From contig CAMZKN010000026.1 in assembly GCA_947311315.1 (NCBI GenBank), positions 1 to 64,000 on the forward strand: a DNA stretch of 64,000 nucleotides, given 5' to 3'. The notes beneath the pieces are model-generated. The model made no database searches. It saw only the letters and a list, made by a program, of their open reading frames with translations, and was not told the DNA's origin. Position 1 is the first letter of the stretch, and each line of letters opens with the position of its first letter. The translations under genes and the position numbers were made by a program. This document shows, piece after piece, positions 30,071-40,035 of this stretch. Source of the DNA: an uncultured Desulfobulbaceae bacterium. GTDB lineage: Bacteria > Desulfobacterota > Desulfobulbia > Desulfobulbales > Desulfocapsaceae.

Positions 30071-30541
30071 TCAGGAATTCAGGCAACATCGTTTGAATTT
30101 TTTCCCGGAACCACATGGGCAGGGCTTGTTTTGTTCCAGTTTGTTCTTTTTTATATCAGCTTCGCCCCTGAGGTAATACCAGAGGTTTTCTTCTTTTAAA
30201 AACTCGCTTTTTTCTCTTAGCATGGAAAGCTGTCCACCTTCAATATAGCGAGTAGTGAAATCGACACTACCGACAGTATCTTCCGCTGTGCCATTTTCAC
30301 AGGCGTGGATTTCCATGCCCAGCCATACCACAGGAAAGTCTTCGTGATTCAAAGATTTTGGTCGGGTTCTTGTGTGCCAACTGCCAAGAAGATGTTTATC
30401 ATGTTTTTTGACAAAAGCGGTATATCTTGATCGCATAAGGATTTCAGCAGTAGTGGCGCGGCTGTGGTCTTCAAGTACTGGTTGGCAACACCTGGTATAT
30501 GGTTGGTTTGAGCCACAGGGACAGATTTCGATTTCGGACAT
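30071..30541 (-). CDS. ychJ: YchJ-family SEC-C motif protein (UPF0225)
   Basis: N-terminal CPCGSNQPYTRCCQPVL, RYTAFVKKHDKHLLGSWHTRTRP, C-terminal CPCGSGKKFKRCC. Confidence 0.9.
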   Translation of the reverse strand: MSEIEICPCGSNQPYTRCCQPVLEDHSRATTAEILMRSRYTAFVKKHDKHLLGSWHTRTRPKSLNHEDFPVVWLGMEIHACENGTAEDTVGSVDFTTRYIEGGQLSMLREKSEFLKEENLWYYLRGEADIKKNKLEQNKPCPCGSGKKFKRCCLNS

Positions 30542-30546
30542 GACAG

Positions 30547-30768
30547 CTAACCTTTTTTGAATGAAGAGTATACTTTTAGTATAAGGAGGAAAAATGGGAA
30601 TATATGCCAGCAGAGATCAAAAATATCAATCCCTTTTTTTAATTCTCCCTTGCTGAGCATTACTGCTTTTTCTATGAGATGTGGTTGAGGAAAAAAGGGC
30701 GCAAGACCAAGGAGGATACATGTCAGAATCACGAATGACCAGGGAATTTTATTAATAAACGTATTCAT
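30547..30768 (-). CDS. Conserved small membrane protein
   Basis: 73 aa, two TM segments, LLGLAPFFPQPHLIEKAVML..IDIFDLCWHIFPFFLLILKV. Confidence 0.6.
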   Translation of the reverse strand: MNTFINKIPWSFVILTCILLGLAPFFPQPHLIEKAVMLSKGELKKGIDIFDLCWHIFPFFLLILKVYSSFKKG

Positions 30769-30880
30769 GAGCGATGTAAAGAATTGTAGGTTACTTTGAA
30801 TACCTCTGTCATCGGTTAATCGATGCTGGAGGTCTTGAGATTTCCCGTCCCATTAGCAGTGGCCATAATTGTCATAAAAA

Positions 30881-31022
30881 CGAAACGTAACTACTCACGG
30901 AGTTCATAGCTCTATGTTTTTATTACCTCTGAACTGTAACTGTCCACAGGTGCTCCATATTTGTGCAGGCACATTTGTCCGTGCGAAGATGGGGGGCCTG
31001 TGAGCAGTTACGACGAAACTAT
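30881..31022 (+). repeat. Dispersed structured repeat, copy A (with 5'-side insertion)
   Basis: Shares cgaaacgtaactactcac...aggtgCtccatatttgtgcaggcacatttgtccgt...gcgaagatggggggcctgtgagcagttacgacgaaactat with 61696..61820. Terminal arms gtaactactcac / gtgagcagttac are inverted repeats. Confidence 0.85.
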
Positions 31023-31042
31023 ACATACAATGAATAAAAACA

Positions 31043-31516
31043 GTGTTCAATGGAAAAGTGGTGATAACTAGTGTCAGAAGATTACGTAGGTTTTTTGCTT
31101 TTTCCCTTTCCGGTGCATTGTACTATTTCTGGCTGAAAATAAGAGGAAAAACCATTGTGGTGAGGGGCAGATGCAGAGGATGTGGAAGTTGCTGCATGGA
31201 GCTCTGTCTTGAAAATAAAGATGGATGGCTTCGATCAGAAAAGGTTTTTCGAGAAATAATTATGACCCATCCTGAATACGATAGATTTGAGATAACCGGC
31301 AGGGACAGCACTGGTTTTTTACTTTTCAAATGTACCTGGTGCACACCCCAGGGAACATGTCTTTATTATAGTAAGCGGTTAGATTTATGCAAAAATTTCC
31401 CGGAAAAATCATTGCCCTTTGCTGGTGGTAAATTGCCGGTAAACTGCGGGTATTCATTTGAGGTTGTGACACCTTTTGAAAATATTCTCAAAAAGGAATT
31501 AAAAAGGAAAAAATGA
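31043..31516 (+). CDS. YkgJ-family cysteine cluster protein
   Basis: GRCRGCGSCCMELCLENKDGW, FKCTWCTPQGTCLYYSKRLDLCKNFP. Confidence 0.85.
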   Translation: MFNGKVVITSVRRLRRFFAFSLSGALYYFWLKIRGKTIVVRGRCRGCGSCCMELCLENKDGWLRSEKVFREIIMTHPEYDRFEITGRDSTGFLLFKCTWCTPQGTCLYYSKRLDLCKNFPEKSLPFAGGKLPVNCGYSFEVVTPFENILKKELKRKK

Positions 31517-32604
31517 AGAAAGTACTTATTCTGGAGCCATATTATGGCGGTTCACATAAATTTTTCCTTGATGGTTTACAAAACAATATCAGTAGTGAGT
31601 ACACTCTTTTTACACTCCCTGCGCGAAAGTGGAAAATGCGCATGCAACTATCGGCACCCTGGTTTATAAAAAAAATAGAAGAACTTCCCCGGCACAAGCG
31701 GAGATTTGATGTGGTGCTGTGCTCTACCTTTGTTGACGTGAGTGTTTTACGGGCATTGTTGACACAGGTTGATGGTTGGGATCAGCAGGCGAAAATGTTG
31801 ACATTTTTCCATGAAAATCAATTTGCCTATCCCCAGCGAAATCCAAAACAGAATGATTTTCAATTTACAGCAATAAATTTTAATACTGGTCTTGCTTCGG
31901 ATAAAATTGGATTTAATTCAAATTACAATCGTTCAAGTTTTCTGGCTGGATGTAGGAAATTCTTACAGTCAGCATCGGATATGAAAAGAGAAGAACTGGT
32001 GGACGATCTCGAAGAAAAAAGCACTCTTTTATATCCTGGGATTGATTTTACAGAATGTGACCAAGTAAAACAATCATGGGACAGAGAGGTACCTGTTATT
32101 GTCTGGAATCATCGGTGGGAGCATGATAAAAATCCGGATCAATTCTTTGAGGCGTTATTGCAGCTTGAAAAAAAAGGACGCGATTTCCACCTTATTCTCC
32201 TGGGGCAATCATTCCAATCCTGCCCCAAATGCTTTGTAACAGCACAACAACATTTTGGTAAAAAAGTACTACACTACGGTTTTGCAGAATCGTACTCGCA
32301 CTATATCTCTCTTTTGAAGCAGGGCGATATAGTTATCTCAACATCGCTGCACGAATTTTATGGCATTGCCATTATTGAGGCTGTGAGAAGTGGCTGCTTC
32401 CCGGTTTTACCTGAAAAACTCTCTTACCCTGAGCTTTTCGACAGTCCGTATCTTTATGGGGAAAATGGATTGGTAAAAAAACTGGATGCCCTTTTGCAAA
32501 AAGATGATATCAGGTTAAGTGCTGAGAAAGCCATTGAACTTACCGAAAAATTCAGCTGGTCATCGCTTCGCAGCAAGTACCATGACTGGCTTTTTGCTCC
32601 CTGA
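31513..32604 (+). CDS. GTDC1/QTMAN-like glycosyltransferase (DUF3524; tRNA-queuosine mannosyltransferase-like)
   Basis: N-terminal LILEPYYGGSHKFFLDGL, LPARKWKMRMQLSAPWF, FFHENQFAYPQRNPKQNDFQF, C-terminal GT4-like FYGIAIIEAVRSGCFPVLPEKLSYPELF. ATGA overlap with ykgJ-like gene. Confidence 0.82.
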   Translation: MKKVLILEPYYGGSHKFFLDGLQNNISSEYTLFTLPARKWKMRMQLSAPWFIKKIEELPRHKRRFDVVLCSTFVDVSVLRALLTQVDGWDQQAKMLTFFHENQFAYPQRNPKQNDFQFTAINFNTGLASDKIGFNSNYNRSSFLAGCRKFLQSASDMKREELVDDLEEKSTLLYPGIDFTECDQVKQSWDREVPVIVWNHRWEHDKNPDQFFEALLQLEKKGRDFHLILLGQSFQSCPKCFVTAQQHFGKKVLHYGFAESYSHYISLLKQGDIVISTSLHEFYGIAIIEAVRSGCFPVLPEKLSYPELFDSPYLYGENGLVKKLDALLQKDDIRLSAEKAIELTEKFSWSSLRSKYHDWLFAP

Positions 32605-32643
32605 CTACAAAAAAACTACAAAGTGTAGCCGGGGAGCATGCAG

Positions 32644-33702
32644 CTATTTTTTGAGCGTTTTTGCAAAATCGAGCATCCTGCGGATAGGAATGGCGCCCTT
32701 TTCTGCCAAGTCCGGGCTGACGAGCACTTCATTTTTGCCGTTTTCCAGGACTTCTGCGAGATTATGCAGGGAATTCATGCCCATCCATGGGCAATTCGCA
32801 CAACTCTGACAGGTCGCCCCTTCGCCAACGGTTGGCGCTTCCAAAAGAATTTTATCTGGTGCTATTTGTCGCATTTTATTAAATATTCCTGCATCGGTTG
32901 CGACAATGAACTCTTTGTTGCCAAGTGAAGCAACGGCATCAATGAGAGCTGTGGTGGAACCTACAACATCTGCAAGCGAGATAACCGCTTCCGGTGATTC
33001 GGGGTGAACAAGAATGGCGGCGTCGGGGTGCAGCTTCTGCATTCTTTGCAAAGCTACCGACCGGAATTCTTCGTGCACAACACAGGAGCCTGGCCAAAAG
33101 ATCATTTCGACCCCTGTGAGTTTTTGAACATACCTTCCCAGATGTTTATCCGGGGCCCAAAGAATTTTCTCATTTTTTTGAGCAAGGTGTTTCACTATTG
33201 GCAAGGCAATTCCAGAGGTGACAACCCAGTCGGATCGCGCTTTAACTCTGGCACTGGTGTTCGCATATACAACAACTGTATGCTCTGGATACTCATTGCA
33301 AAAAGAGTCAAAAAGGTCGTATGGACAGCCCTCATCGAGAGAGCAGGTCGCACCAAGATCGGGCATGAGAACTCTTTTATTATTGTTGAGAATCTTTGCA
33401 GTCTCACCCATAAATCTCACACCCGCAACCACAAGTGTTTCCGCCGGGTGCTCTGTACCAAAACGAGCCATTTCAAGGCTATCGGCAACACAACCTCCTG
33501 TCTCATCTGCAAGATCCTGGAGGGCACTGTCGGTGTAATAGTGTGCTACAAGGACAGCATTTTGCTCTTTAAGCAGTAGCTTAATTCTGTTTTTAAGCTG
33601 AGTGAGTCCATTTGGGGAAAATTCTGGCCATTCCGGATGAGGAGGGACAGTAACTGAGGGAATCTTAGGGTTATTTAGAGATTGTTTTGCATCAATTACC
33701 AT
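32644..33702 (-). CDS. nadA: Quinolinate synthase A
   Basis: [31 protein letters not shown], Cys ligand segments [37 protein letters not shown]. Confidence 0.95.
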   Translation of the reverse strand: MVIDAKQSLNNPKIPSVTVPPHPEWPEFSPNGLTQLKNRIKLLLKEQNAVLVAHYYTDSALQDLADETGGCVADSLEMARFGTEHPAETLVVAGVRFMGETAKILNNNKRVLMPDLGATCSLDEGCPYDLFDSFCNEYPEHTVVVYANTSARVKARSDWVVTSGIALPIVKHLAQKNEKILWAPDKHLGRYVQKLTGVEMIFWPGSCVVHEEFRSVALQRMQKLHPDAAILVHPESPEAVISLADVVGSTTALIDAVASLGNKEFIVATDAGIFNKMRQIAPDKILLEAPTVGEGATCQSCANCPWMGMNSLHNLAEVLENGKNEVLVSPDLAEKGAIPIRRMLDFAKTLKK

Positions 33703-33863
33703 AATTGTACCTGTATTATATCAGTAGAATCTTATCACTTATGAAATATACGACTATCTGAAAAAAAGTAAAAGCAAAAGTGAGTATTCCGCACTTCGCT
33801 GGAAATTACATATAATTTATGGGTGTATGACACCGCTTCGCTGTTATTTTTCTGTGCCTGTTC

Positions 33864-34784
33864 TTATTTTACTTTAAGTTTTTCCAGTAATTGTTCCACT
33901 TGATTGGCAAGTTGAATAAAATCATGTGAGGTTAATGTTTCTGGTCGATCTGCGGGGTTTAAGTGTGCTTGTGTGATAGCTTCCTGTGTAAATTTTTTAT
34001 TAATCTCTTTGCTGCCCTCTGAGATATCGTCAAATAAATTTGCGCCACTCAGTGTGTTAAGAATGGTTTTACGTCTTTGGTTGAATGTCGTTCTGACTAT
34101 TCTTCTAAAAAGTGCAAAATTGTATACTGGATTATTTTCGTTTAAAGAATCATCTGATTGCTTATTGAACTCTATCGAGATCACCACAGAATCAATTTTG
34201 GGTCGCGGATGAAATTCTGCAGGTTTGAGTGTCATGAGTTTTTTCACCCTGGCACAACTGTTGAGAAGAACAGTGGGAACTCCATACGCCTTTGTTCGTG
34301 GTTCAGCCATCAACCGTTCTGCAACCTCTTTTTGCAACATAATTGTTGCTGAATCAATCAGGGTCGAATTTTCGATGAGTTTAATAATAAAAAGGTTGGA
34401 AATGGAGTAGGGCAGATTTGCGAGGATTTTAAGACTACCACCACATTTTTTGGCAATTTCGGCAAAGTCTACGGTGAGGATATCCTGGTGGATCAGTGTT
34501 ACATTTTGGGGTAAATCACCCTTTGTTTCATGAAGTCTGACGATTCCACTGTCAATTTCGTAGCCATAAACATGCTGAGCAATGGATGCAAGCGGCATTG
34601 TTAATGCCCCGAGCCCCACACCGACTTCTACTATAACGTCGGTGCTTTTGATATTACCCGCACGAACTATTGCTTCAGCTGTGAGTTTGTGTACAAGAAA
34701 ATTTTGGCCAAATTTTTTCTTGGGTGCAAGTTTGTGTTCTTTTAATGTGTTGTATGTTTGTCGCTTATTTTGAGACATCGTCAT
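33864..34784 (-). CDS. rsmA: 16S rRNA dimethyladenosine transferase
   Basis: KKKFGQNFLV, VEVGVGLGALTMPL, ANLPYSISNLFIIKL. Confidence 0.93.
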   Translation of the reverse strand: MTMSQNKRQTYNTLKEHKLAPKKKFGQNFLVHKLTAEAIVRAGNIKSTDVIVEVGVGLGALTMPLASIAQHVYGYEIDSGIVRLHETKGDLPQNVTLIHQDILTVDFAEIAKKCGGSLKILANLPYSISNLFIIKLIENSTLIDSATIMLQKEVAERLMAEPRTKAYGVPTVLLNSCARVKKLMTLKPAEFHPRPKIDSVVISIEFNKQSDDSLNENNPVYNFALFRRIVRTTFNQRRKTILNTLSGANLFDDISEGSKEINKKFTQEAITQAHLNPADRPETLTSHDFIQLANQVEQLLEKLKVK

Positions 34785-34818
34785 ATTAAGATTGAGTTTT
34801 GTTGATCTTGAAAGAAAG

Positions 34819-35301
34819 TTATTTTTTTTTGTTTTTAACAAAATTGAAGAAATAGAGCGAACTGAAATAACTTAATACAGCAATAGGAAGACCAAGAATA
34901 ATACCGCCAATCCCCAGAACAGCAAGAGATTCGTAACCAAGATCAAAGATAATTGCGATTTTATTCTGGATGGTTGCAGTCGAGGATATGTCTGCCAAAA
35001 CCTGCTGAACCATCTCGAGGTTGAGCTCATAGGGTGTGACGGCATTGCCGATAAGTGCGGCCAGGTAATAAAGGGGCAGGGATGTAATGGGGTTGCTGAT
35101 GAGCCAACTGCTGATAATACCGGAAATTGCTGAGCTTCTGGTTAAAAATGCAAGGAGAACGATCAAAACAGTATGAAAAGGTATGGTTGGCGTACAACCT
35201 ATAAACACTCCAATAGCAAAACCCATAGCAAGCTCAGGGGGATTGCCCCTGAGTCTTTTTAAACGAATATAATAGTATTTATTGGTGCGCCATAGGTTCA
35301 T
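34819..35301 (-). CDS. DUF2062 membrane protein
   Basis: FAIGVFIGCTPTIPFHTVLIVLLAFLTRSS, SNPITSLPLYYLAALIG. Confidence 0.82.
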   Translation of the reverse strand: MNLWRTNKYYYIRLKRLRGNPPELAMGFAIGVFIGCTPTIPFHTVLIVLLAFLTRSSAISGIISSWLISNPITSLPLYYLAALIGNAVTPYELNLEMVQQVLADISSTATIQNKIAIIFDLGYESLAVLGIGGIILGLPIAVLSYFSSLYFFNFVKNKKK

Positions 35302-35312
35302 CGTTTTCCTGT

Positions 35313-36314
35313 TTACCTGTATTGCGGCCGTGAATAGACGTCTATATCAAGAGAAGACGCACCGTTGATCTTAAACGCATGATATCCGGCTAATGCAATC
35401 ATTGCAGCATTATCTGTGCAAAATACAGGTTCAGGGGCATAAAAAAGTAAATTATTAACAGTGCAACGCTTCTCAAAGACATGACGAAGCCTTTTATTTG
35501 AAGATACGCCGCCGCCAATAACTATTGTGTCTATATTGTACCTGGAGGCAGCATTAAGTGTTTTTTCTACAAGGACGTCAACCACAGCTTCCTGAAAAGA
35601 AGCACAGACATTGTTTATCTGCACCATTGATTCTTTTTGTTTTTGTTGATTGCAATGATTCAAAACGGCTGTTTTAAGACCACTGAAACTAAAATCCAGT
35701 GAATTGTCAGCAAGCCATGCCCTGGGAAATTGTATGTATTTGGAATCTCCTTCACTGGCTTTTAAAGAAACATGTGGTCCACCAGGGTACGGCAGCCCCA
35801 GGAGCTTTGCAACCTTATCAAATGCTTCTCCTGCCGCATCATCTCTGGTTCTTCCAAGCAATTTATGATCCTGATGGTTTTTTACTAGAAAGAGTGAAGT
35901 TGTACCTCCCGATACTATAAGTGCAATATACGGGAATTCCGGCTGATTCTTTTCCAGGAATATTGAGAGTATATGGCCCGCCATGTGATCAACGCCAACC
36001 AATGGAATCTTCAACGTATACGCAAGTGTTTTGGCGTAGGAAAAGCCTACGAGTAGAGAGCCAATCAGGCCGGGTCCCCGGGTTGCGGCAATGAGGTCAA
36101 TTTCTTCAAGCGTTACCCCTGCTTTTTCAAGAGCTAATTGAACAATCGGACATATCGCCTGCAAATGTTGCCTGGAAGCAAGTTCAGGAACAACACCACC
36201 AAACGTATTATGGATTGTATCCTGGCTACTCAATACGTTGGATCTAAGCTGAGTGTTTTCCAGAACAGCAGCGGCAGTATCATCACAAGAACTTTCTATT
36301 CCTAAAATGAGCAT
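35313..36314 (-). CDS. tsaD: tRNA N6-adenosine threonylcarbamoyltransferase
   Basis: LGIESSCDDTAAAV, VDHMAGHILS, FSGLKTAVL, VIGGGVSSNKRLR. Confidence 0.96.
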   Translation of the reverse strand: MLILGIESSCDDTAAAVLENTQLRSNVLSSQDTIHNTFGGVVPELASRQHLQAICPIVQLALEKAGVTLEEIDLIAATRGPGLIGSLLVGFSYAKTLAYTLKIPLVGVDHMAGHILSIFLEKNQPEFPYIALIVSGGTTSLFLVKNHQDHKLLGRTRDDAAGEAFDKVAKLLGLPYPGGPHVSLKASEGDSKYIQFPRAWLADNSLDFSFSGLKTAVLNHCNQQKQKESMVQINNVCASFQEAVVDVLVEKTLNAASRYNIDTIVIGGGVSSNKRLRHVFEKRCTVNNLLFYAPEPVFCTDNAAMIALAGYHAFKINGASSLDIDVYSRPQYR

Positions 36315-36454
36315 GAAAAATAATTCTTTTGAGTTGTTAAGATTTTGATTGAATTCCTACTGTTTTTCAGAGTAAGAAGAAGTCAGTATAAAGACGAAGT
36401 AATTGAAAGTCAATGTCTTCACTTATTCGATAATTCTGCAGTAAATGGCTTGAT

Positions 36455-37510
36455 ATGCCCGATATTATGAACAAACCACTCCCTCTTGTTGACCAGTTTT
36501 CCAGGACTATTTCTTATCTGAGACTTTCTCTGACAGATCGTTGCAATCTTCGATGCATGTATTGTATGCCACAGGAGGATGAGGGTAGAGATTCAGAGCT
36601 GAAAACCGGGAAGTTTCTCCCCCACACCGAACTGCTCAGCTATGAAGAATTGCTGAGGATCGTTAAACTTGCGGTCGGAATGGGCATGAATAAACTGCGC
36701 CTTACCGGAGGTGAACCTCTGGTTCGGAAAGGTGTCCTCGATTTTATTCATCAATTGTCAGCTATTAAAGGGCTTGATGAAATACGGCTGACAACCAACG
36801 GTGTGCTGCTTGCAAAATACGCCAAACAACTCGCCGCTGAAGGCGTGAAACATATTAACGTCTCTTTAGATACGTTGGTTCCCGAAAAATTCCACAAGAT
36901 TACGGGTAAAGGTCTTTTCCAGGAAGTGTGGAATGGTTTGATGACGGCTGCAAACCTGGGCTTTAAAGTAAAAATTAATGTAGTTGCAATGAAAGGTGTA
37001 AACGATGATGAGTTCAGAGATTTTGCCAACCTGGCCCTCGATTATCCTTTCCAGGTGCGGTTTATAGAATTTATGCCGGTCGGGGATAAAAGCAGTTGGC
37101 AGAGAGAACAGTTTATCAGTGCGGATGACATACAATCTATGTTCTCAGCGATTGGCAAACTTACTCCATTTACAAGGAGAAATATGGACGGGCCTGCCCG
37201 TGTGTTTGAATTGGAATCCGCCGACGGCAGAAAAGGATCTGTAGGCTTTATCAGCCCCATCAGCCACCATTTCTGTGATCAGTGCAATAGGCTTCGACTG
37301 ACATCAGAAGGCAAACTTCGCTCATGTCTTTTAAATGATCAGGAGTCCGATCTGAAAGGGTTGTTGCGCAGTGGTGCAAGTGACAAAGAAATTATTTCAA
37401 TAATTCGTCAGACAATCCTTGATAAACCTCAAGGGCATTCTCTGCAGAGTACCCTCGAGGGTGAAGAAAGAACAACATGTGGTGGTAGAATGTCAAGGAT
37501 CGGTGGGTGA
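36455..37510 (+). CDS. moaA: GTP 3',8-cyclase
   Basis: LRLSLTDRCNLRCMYCMP, LRLTGGEPLVRKG, C-terminal CDQCNRLRLTSEGKLRSCL and terminal GG. Confidence 0.95.
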   Translation: MPDIMNKPLPLVDQFSRTISYLRLSLTDRCNLRCMYCMPQEDEGRDSELKTGKFLPHTELLSYEELLRIVKLAVGMGMNKLRLTGGEPLVRKGVLDFIHQLSAIKGLDEIRLTTNGVLLAKYAKQLAAEGVKHINVSLDTLVPEKFHKITGKGLFQEVWNGLMTAANLGFKVKINVVAMKGVNDDEFRDFANLALDYPFQVRFIEFMPVGDKSSWQREQFISADDIQSMFSAIGKLTPFTRRNMDGPARVFELESADGRKGSVGFISPISHHFCDQCNRLRLTSEGKLRSCLLNDQESDLKGLLRSGASDKEIISIIRQTILDKPQGHSLQSTLEGEERTTCGGRMSRIGG

Positions 37511-38593
37511 GAAATCACTTTGGGGATAAGATCCCAGCCACTCATAGTAGGAACAGAGTGATTTGAGCCGATCACAACCCTTTTGAATTTTTTCGTCCTC
37601 GATATGGCCAAGCATGTCGAGGAAAAAGAGGTACTGCCAGCGTTTTCCCTTTATTGGTCGAGACTCAATCTTTGCGAGGTTGATATCTTCTTCCGAGAGT
37701 GCTGTCAGAATTTCATTGAGTGAACCTGGTCGATCTGAAAGACCGAGCAGCAATGATGTCCTGTCGTTACCACTTCTCGATGGTGATTCCTTGCCGATAA
37801 CCAGAAACCTCGTTGTGTTCCCTCTGTAATCTTCAATTCCCTGAACAACCACCTGCAAGTCATATGTTTTAATTGCAAGAGATGATGCTATAGCACCGAT
37901 ATTGGGGTTGTTTGAAGCCATTTGTGCAGCAGCTCCCGTAGAAAAAACGGGCAGCGTAGGAATGGCGGGAAGATGCTTTCTCAGCCAGTCACGACACTGG
38001 GCAAGGGGTTGTGCGTGGGAGGCTACAGTCTGGATATCTTCTTTGTTGCCGGATTTGCAGACAAGGTTATGACTGATTTCGAGCTGTGCTTCACCGCAGA
38101 TCTGAACCTTATATTTCATAAAACAATCGAGGGTTGAAAAGACAGCACCTTCAATTGAATTTTCGACAGGGACAATACCATATCTGGTGCGACCTTTTTC
38201 GACCTCTGCAAAGACATCGTCAATGGTTTCCATTGCTTTGTATTCAGCTGAGTGGCCAAAATATCGTACTCCTGCCAGGTGGCTGAACGTGGCTTCCGGG
38301 CCAAGAAAAGCAACCGATGCTTTTTTTTGTGACAGCCTACAGGTGGTGATCAGTTCATGGAAAATAGATTTCAGTGCGTTTTTGGGAAAAACATTGTCGT
38401 TATTTTTTAAAAGGCGATCATATATTTCGCGCTCGCGGAGAGGATCCCATTTGGCTCGTTTATCACCATCTTTAAGCTTGCCAATTTCCTTTGCATACGT
38501 CAGACGTTCTTTGAGCAGGGAAAGTATCTGATCGTCGATGGAATCAATATTATTGCGAACAGATAATATCGGGTTTTTTTGATCGTTTTGCAT
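37493..38593 (-). CDS. pheA: Bifunctional chorismate mutase/prephenate dehydratase
   Basis: N-terminal CM domain (RNNIDSIDDQILSLLKERLTYAKEIGKLK), PDT domain FLGPEATFSHLAG, GIVPVENSIEGAV, ACT ESRPIKGKRWQYLFFLD. Confidence 0.95.
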   Translation of the reverse strand: MQNDQKNPILSVRNNIDSIDDQILSLLKERLTYAKEIGKLKDGDKRAKWDPLREREIYDRLLKNNDNVFPKNALKSIFHELITTCRLSQKKASVAFLGPEATFSHLAGVRYFGHSAEYKAMETIDDVFAEVEKGRTRYGIVPVENSIEGAVFSTLDCFMKYKVQICGEAQLEISHNLVCKSGNKEDIQTVASHAQPLAQCRDWLRKHLPAIPTLPVFSTGAAAQMASNNPNIGAIASSLAIKTYDLQVVVQGIEDYRGNTTRFLVIGKESPSRSGNDRTSLLLGLSDRPGSLNEILTALSEEDINLAKIESRPIKGKRWQYLFFLDMLGHIEDEKIQKGCDRLKSLCSYYEWLGSYPQSDFSPTDP

Positions 38594-38852
38594 GCTGCTC
38601 CTTGTAAAATTGGCTTTAAAAGAGTTTCCTGTTGACGGATGAGACTTAAAGCAAATAAATTAGGTCACAGAAAATACTATGTCAAGGTGAAAAACAGAGC
38701 ATATAGTATGCGGCCCTGTCTTTTATGTTTTTGAAATTCTCTCCTTGCCGGTGGAGAAAAAGTCCATGGAGGTTTTGGAAAGAGAAGTTGTTAAGCAGTG
38801 ATGGGCTAACAATGTGTAATAAATATGTTTGTGATTACTATTGCGGGGAATT

Positions 38853-40028
38853 ATGAAAAAAGAAAAAATCCAGAAAACGTATGATGAAATAAACAGCAGA
38901 ATTAAAGCAGGCGAAGCTGTTGTTGTAACTGCTGAAGAGATGGTGGATATTGTTAAAAAAAATGGGCCTGAGCAAGCAGCAAGAACTGTGGATGTCGTTA
39001 CGACCGGGACATTTGCGCCCATGTGTTCGTCAGGGATGTTTTTTAACTTTGGTCAGATGACACCAACAATCAAAGCTTCGAAAGTATGGATTAATAAGGT
39101 ACCTGCATATGCCGGTTTGGCAGCTGTTGATGCGTATCTGGGAGCTACGGAACCTGCTGAAGATGACCCCTTAAATAAAATTTATCCGGGAGAATTTCGT
39201 TATGGTGGTGGTCACGTCATTGAAGATCTTCTTAGAGGAAAAAAACTTTTGCTTGAAGCAAAAGCATATGGCACCGATTGCTATGCTGCTAGAAAAATGA
39301 AAAAAGAAGTGGGGCTTGATGATCTTTCTCATGCCTTGCTTTGTAATCCAAGGAATGGCTACCAAAATTATAATTGTGCAGTAAATTTGTCGGATAAAGC
39401 CGTATACACATATATGGGAATGTTAAAACCACATTGCAAAAATGCAAATTACTGTAGTGCCGGTGCACTCAGTCCTCTTCTAAATGATCCACTGTATAAG
39501 ACCATTGGTATGGGTACAAGAATCTTTCTTGGTGGAGGCTATGGTTATGTTACCTGGCAGGGAACCCAGCATAATCCAGGCAGTCCCAGAAGAGAAAATG
39601 GAGTCCCGACAAAACCTGCTGGCACCATTATGGTTCAAGGTGATGTTAAACAGATGAATGCTAAGTGGCTTCGTGGTGTCTCTATTTTAGGCTATGGGAA
39701 TTCTCTGGCTGTGGGGCTCGGGGTTCCGATTCCAATCCTTAATGCGGAAATGGCCAGATATACTGGTGTCTCAGACGAAGAAATTTTTACTCAGGTTATT
39801 GATTACGGTCACGATTATACCAATGGAATCGTCAGAAGTTATGGCGAGGTTAGTTATGCTGACCTGAAATCCGGGAGTATTTTAGTTAACGGTAAGCAGG
39901 TAAAAACCGCGTCTCTCTCCAGCGTAGTAGCAGCAAGAGAGATAGCTGAAATTTTACAGAAACAGATTTCAGACGGAAAATTCTTATTAAATAAACCAGC
40001 TGAATTGTTGCCTGACGGGATGGAATGA
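38853..40028 (+). CDS. DUF39 homocysteine biosynthesis protein (aspartate semialdehyde sulfurtransferase-like)
   Basis: VVTTGTFAPMCSSGMFFNFGQ, LGATEPAEDDPLNKIYPGEFRYGGGHVIEDLL, GGGYGYVTWQGTQHNP; no CBS domains appended. Confidence 0.85.
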   Translation: MKKEKIQKTYDEINSRIKAGEAVVVTAEEMVDIVKKNGPEQAARTVDVVTTGTFAPMCSSGMFFNFGQMTPTIKASKVWINKVPAYAGLAAVDAYLGATEPAEDDPLNKIYPGEFRYGGGHVIEDLLRGKKLLLEAKAYGTDCYAARKMKKEVGLDDLSHALLCNPRNGYQNYNCAVNLSDKAVYTYMGMLKPHCKNANYCSAGALSPLLNDPLYKTIGMGTRIFLGGGYGYVTWQGTQHNPGSPRRENGVPTKPAGTIMVQGDVKQMNAKWLRGVSILGYGNSLAVGLGVPIPILNAEMARYTGVSDEEIFTQVIDYGHDYTNGIVRSYGEVSYADLKSGSILVNGKQVKTASLSSVVAAREIAEILQKQISDGKFLLNKPAELLPDGME

Positions 40029-40035
40029 TATTTCC

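Noticed and set aside
33004-33579. Plus-strand 191-aa ORF
   Set aside because: Fully antisense to nadA, whose cysteine ligands and active-site motifs are intact.
38594-38852. Possible SAM-type riboswitch ahead of the DUF39 homocysteine gene
   Set aside because: Looked for conserved SAM riboswitch cores and stems in the ~250-nt leader and found none I could support; an Infernal scan would settle it.
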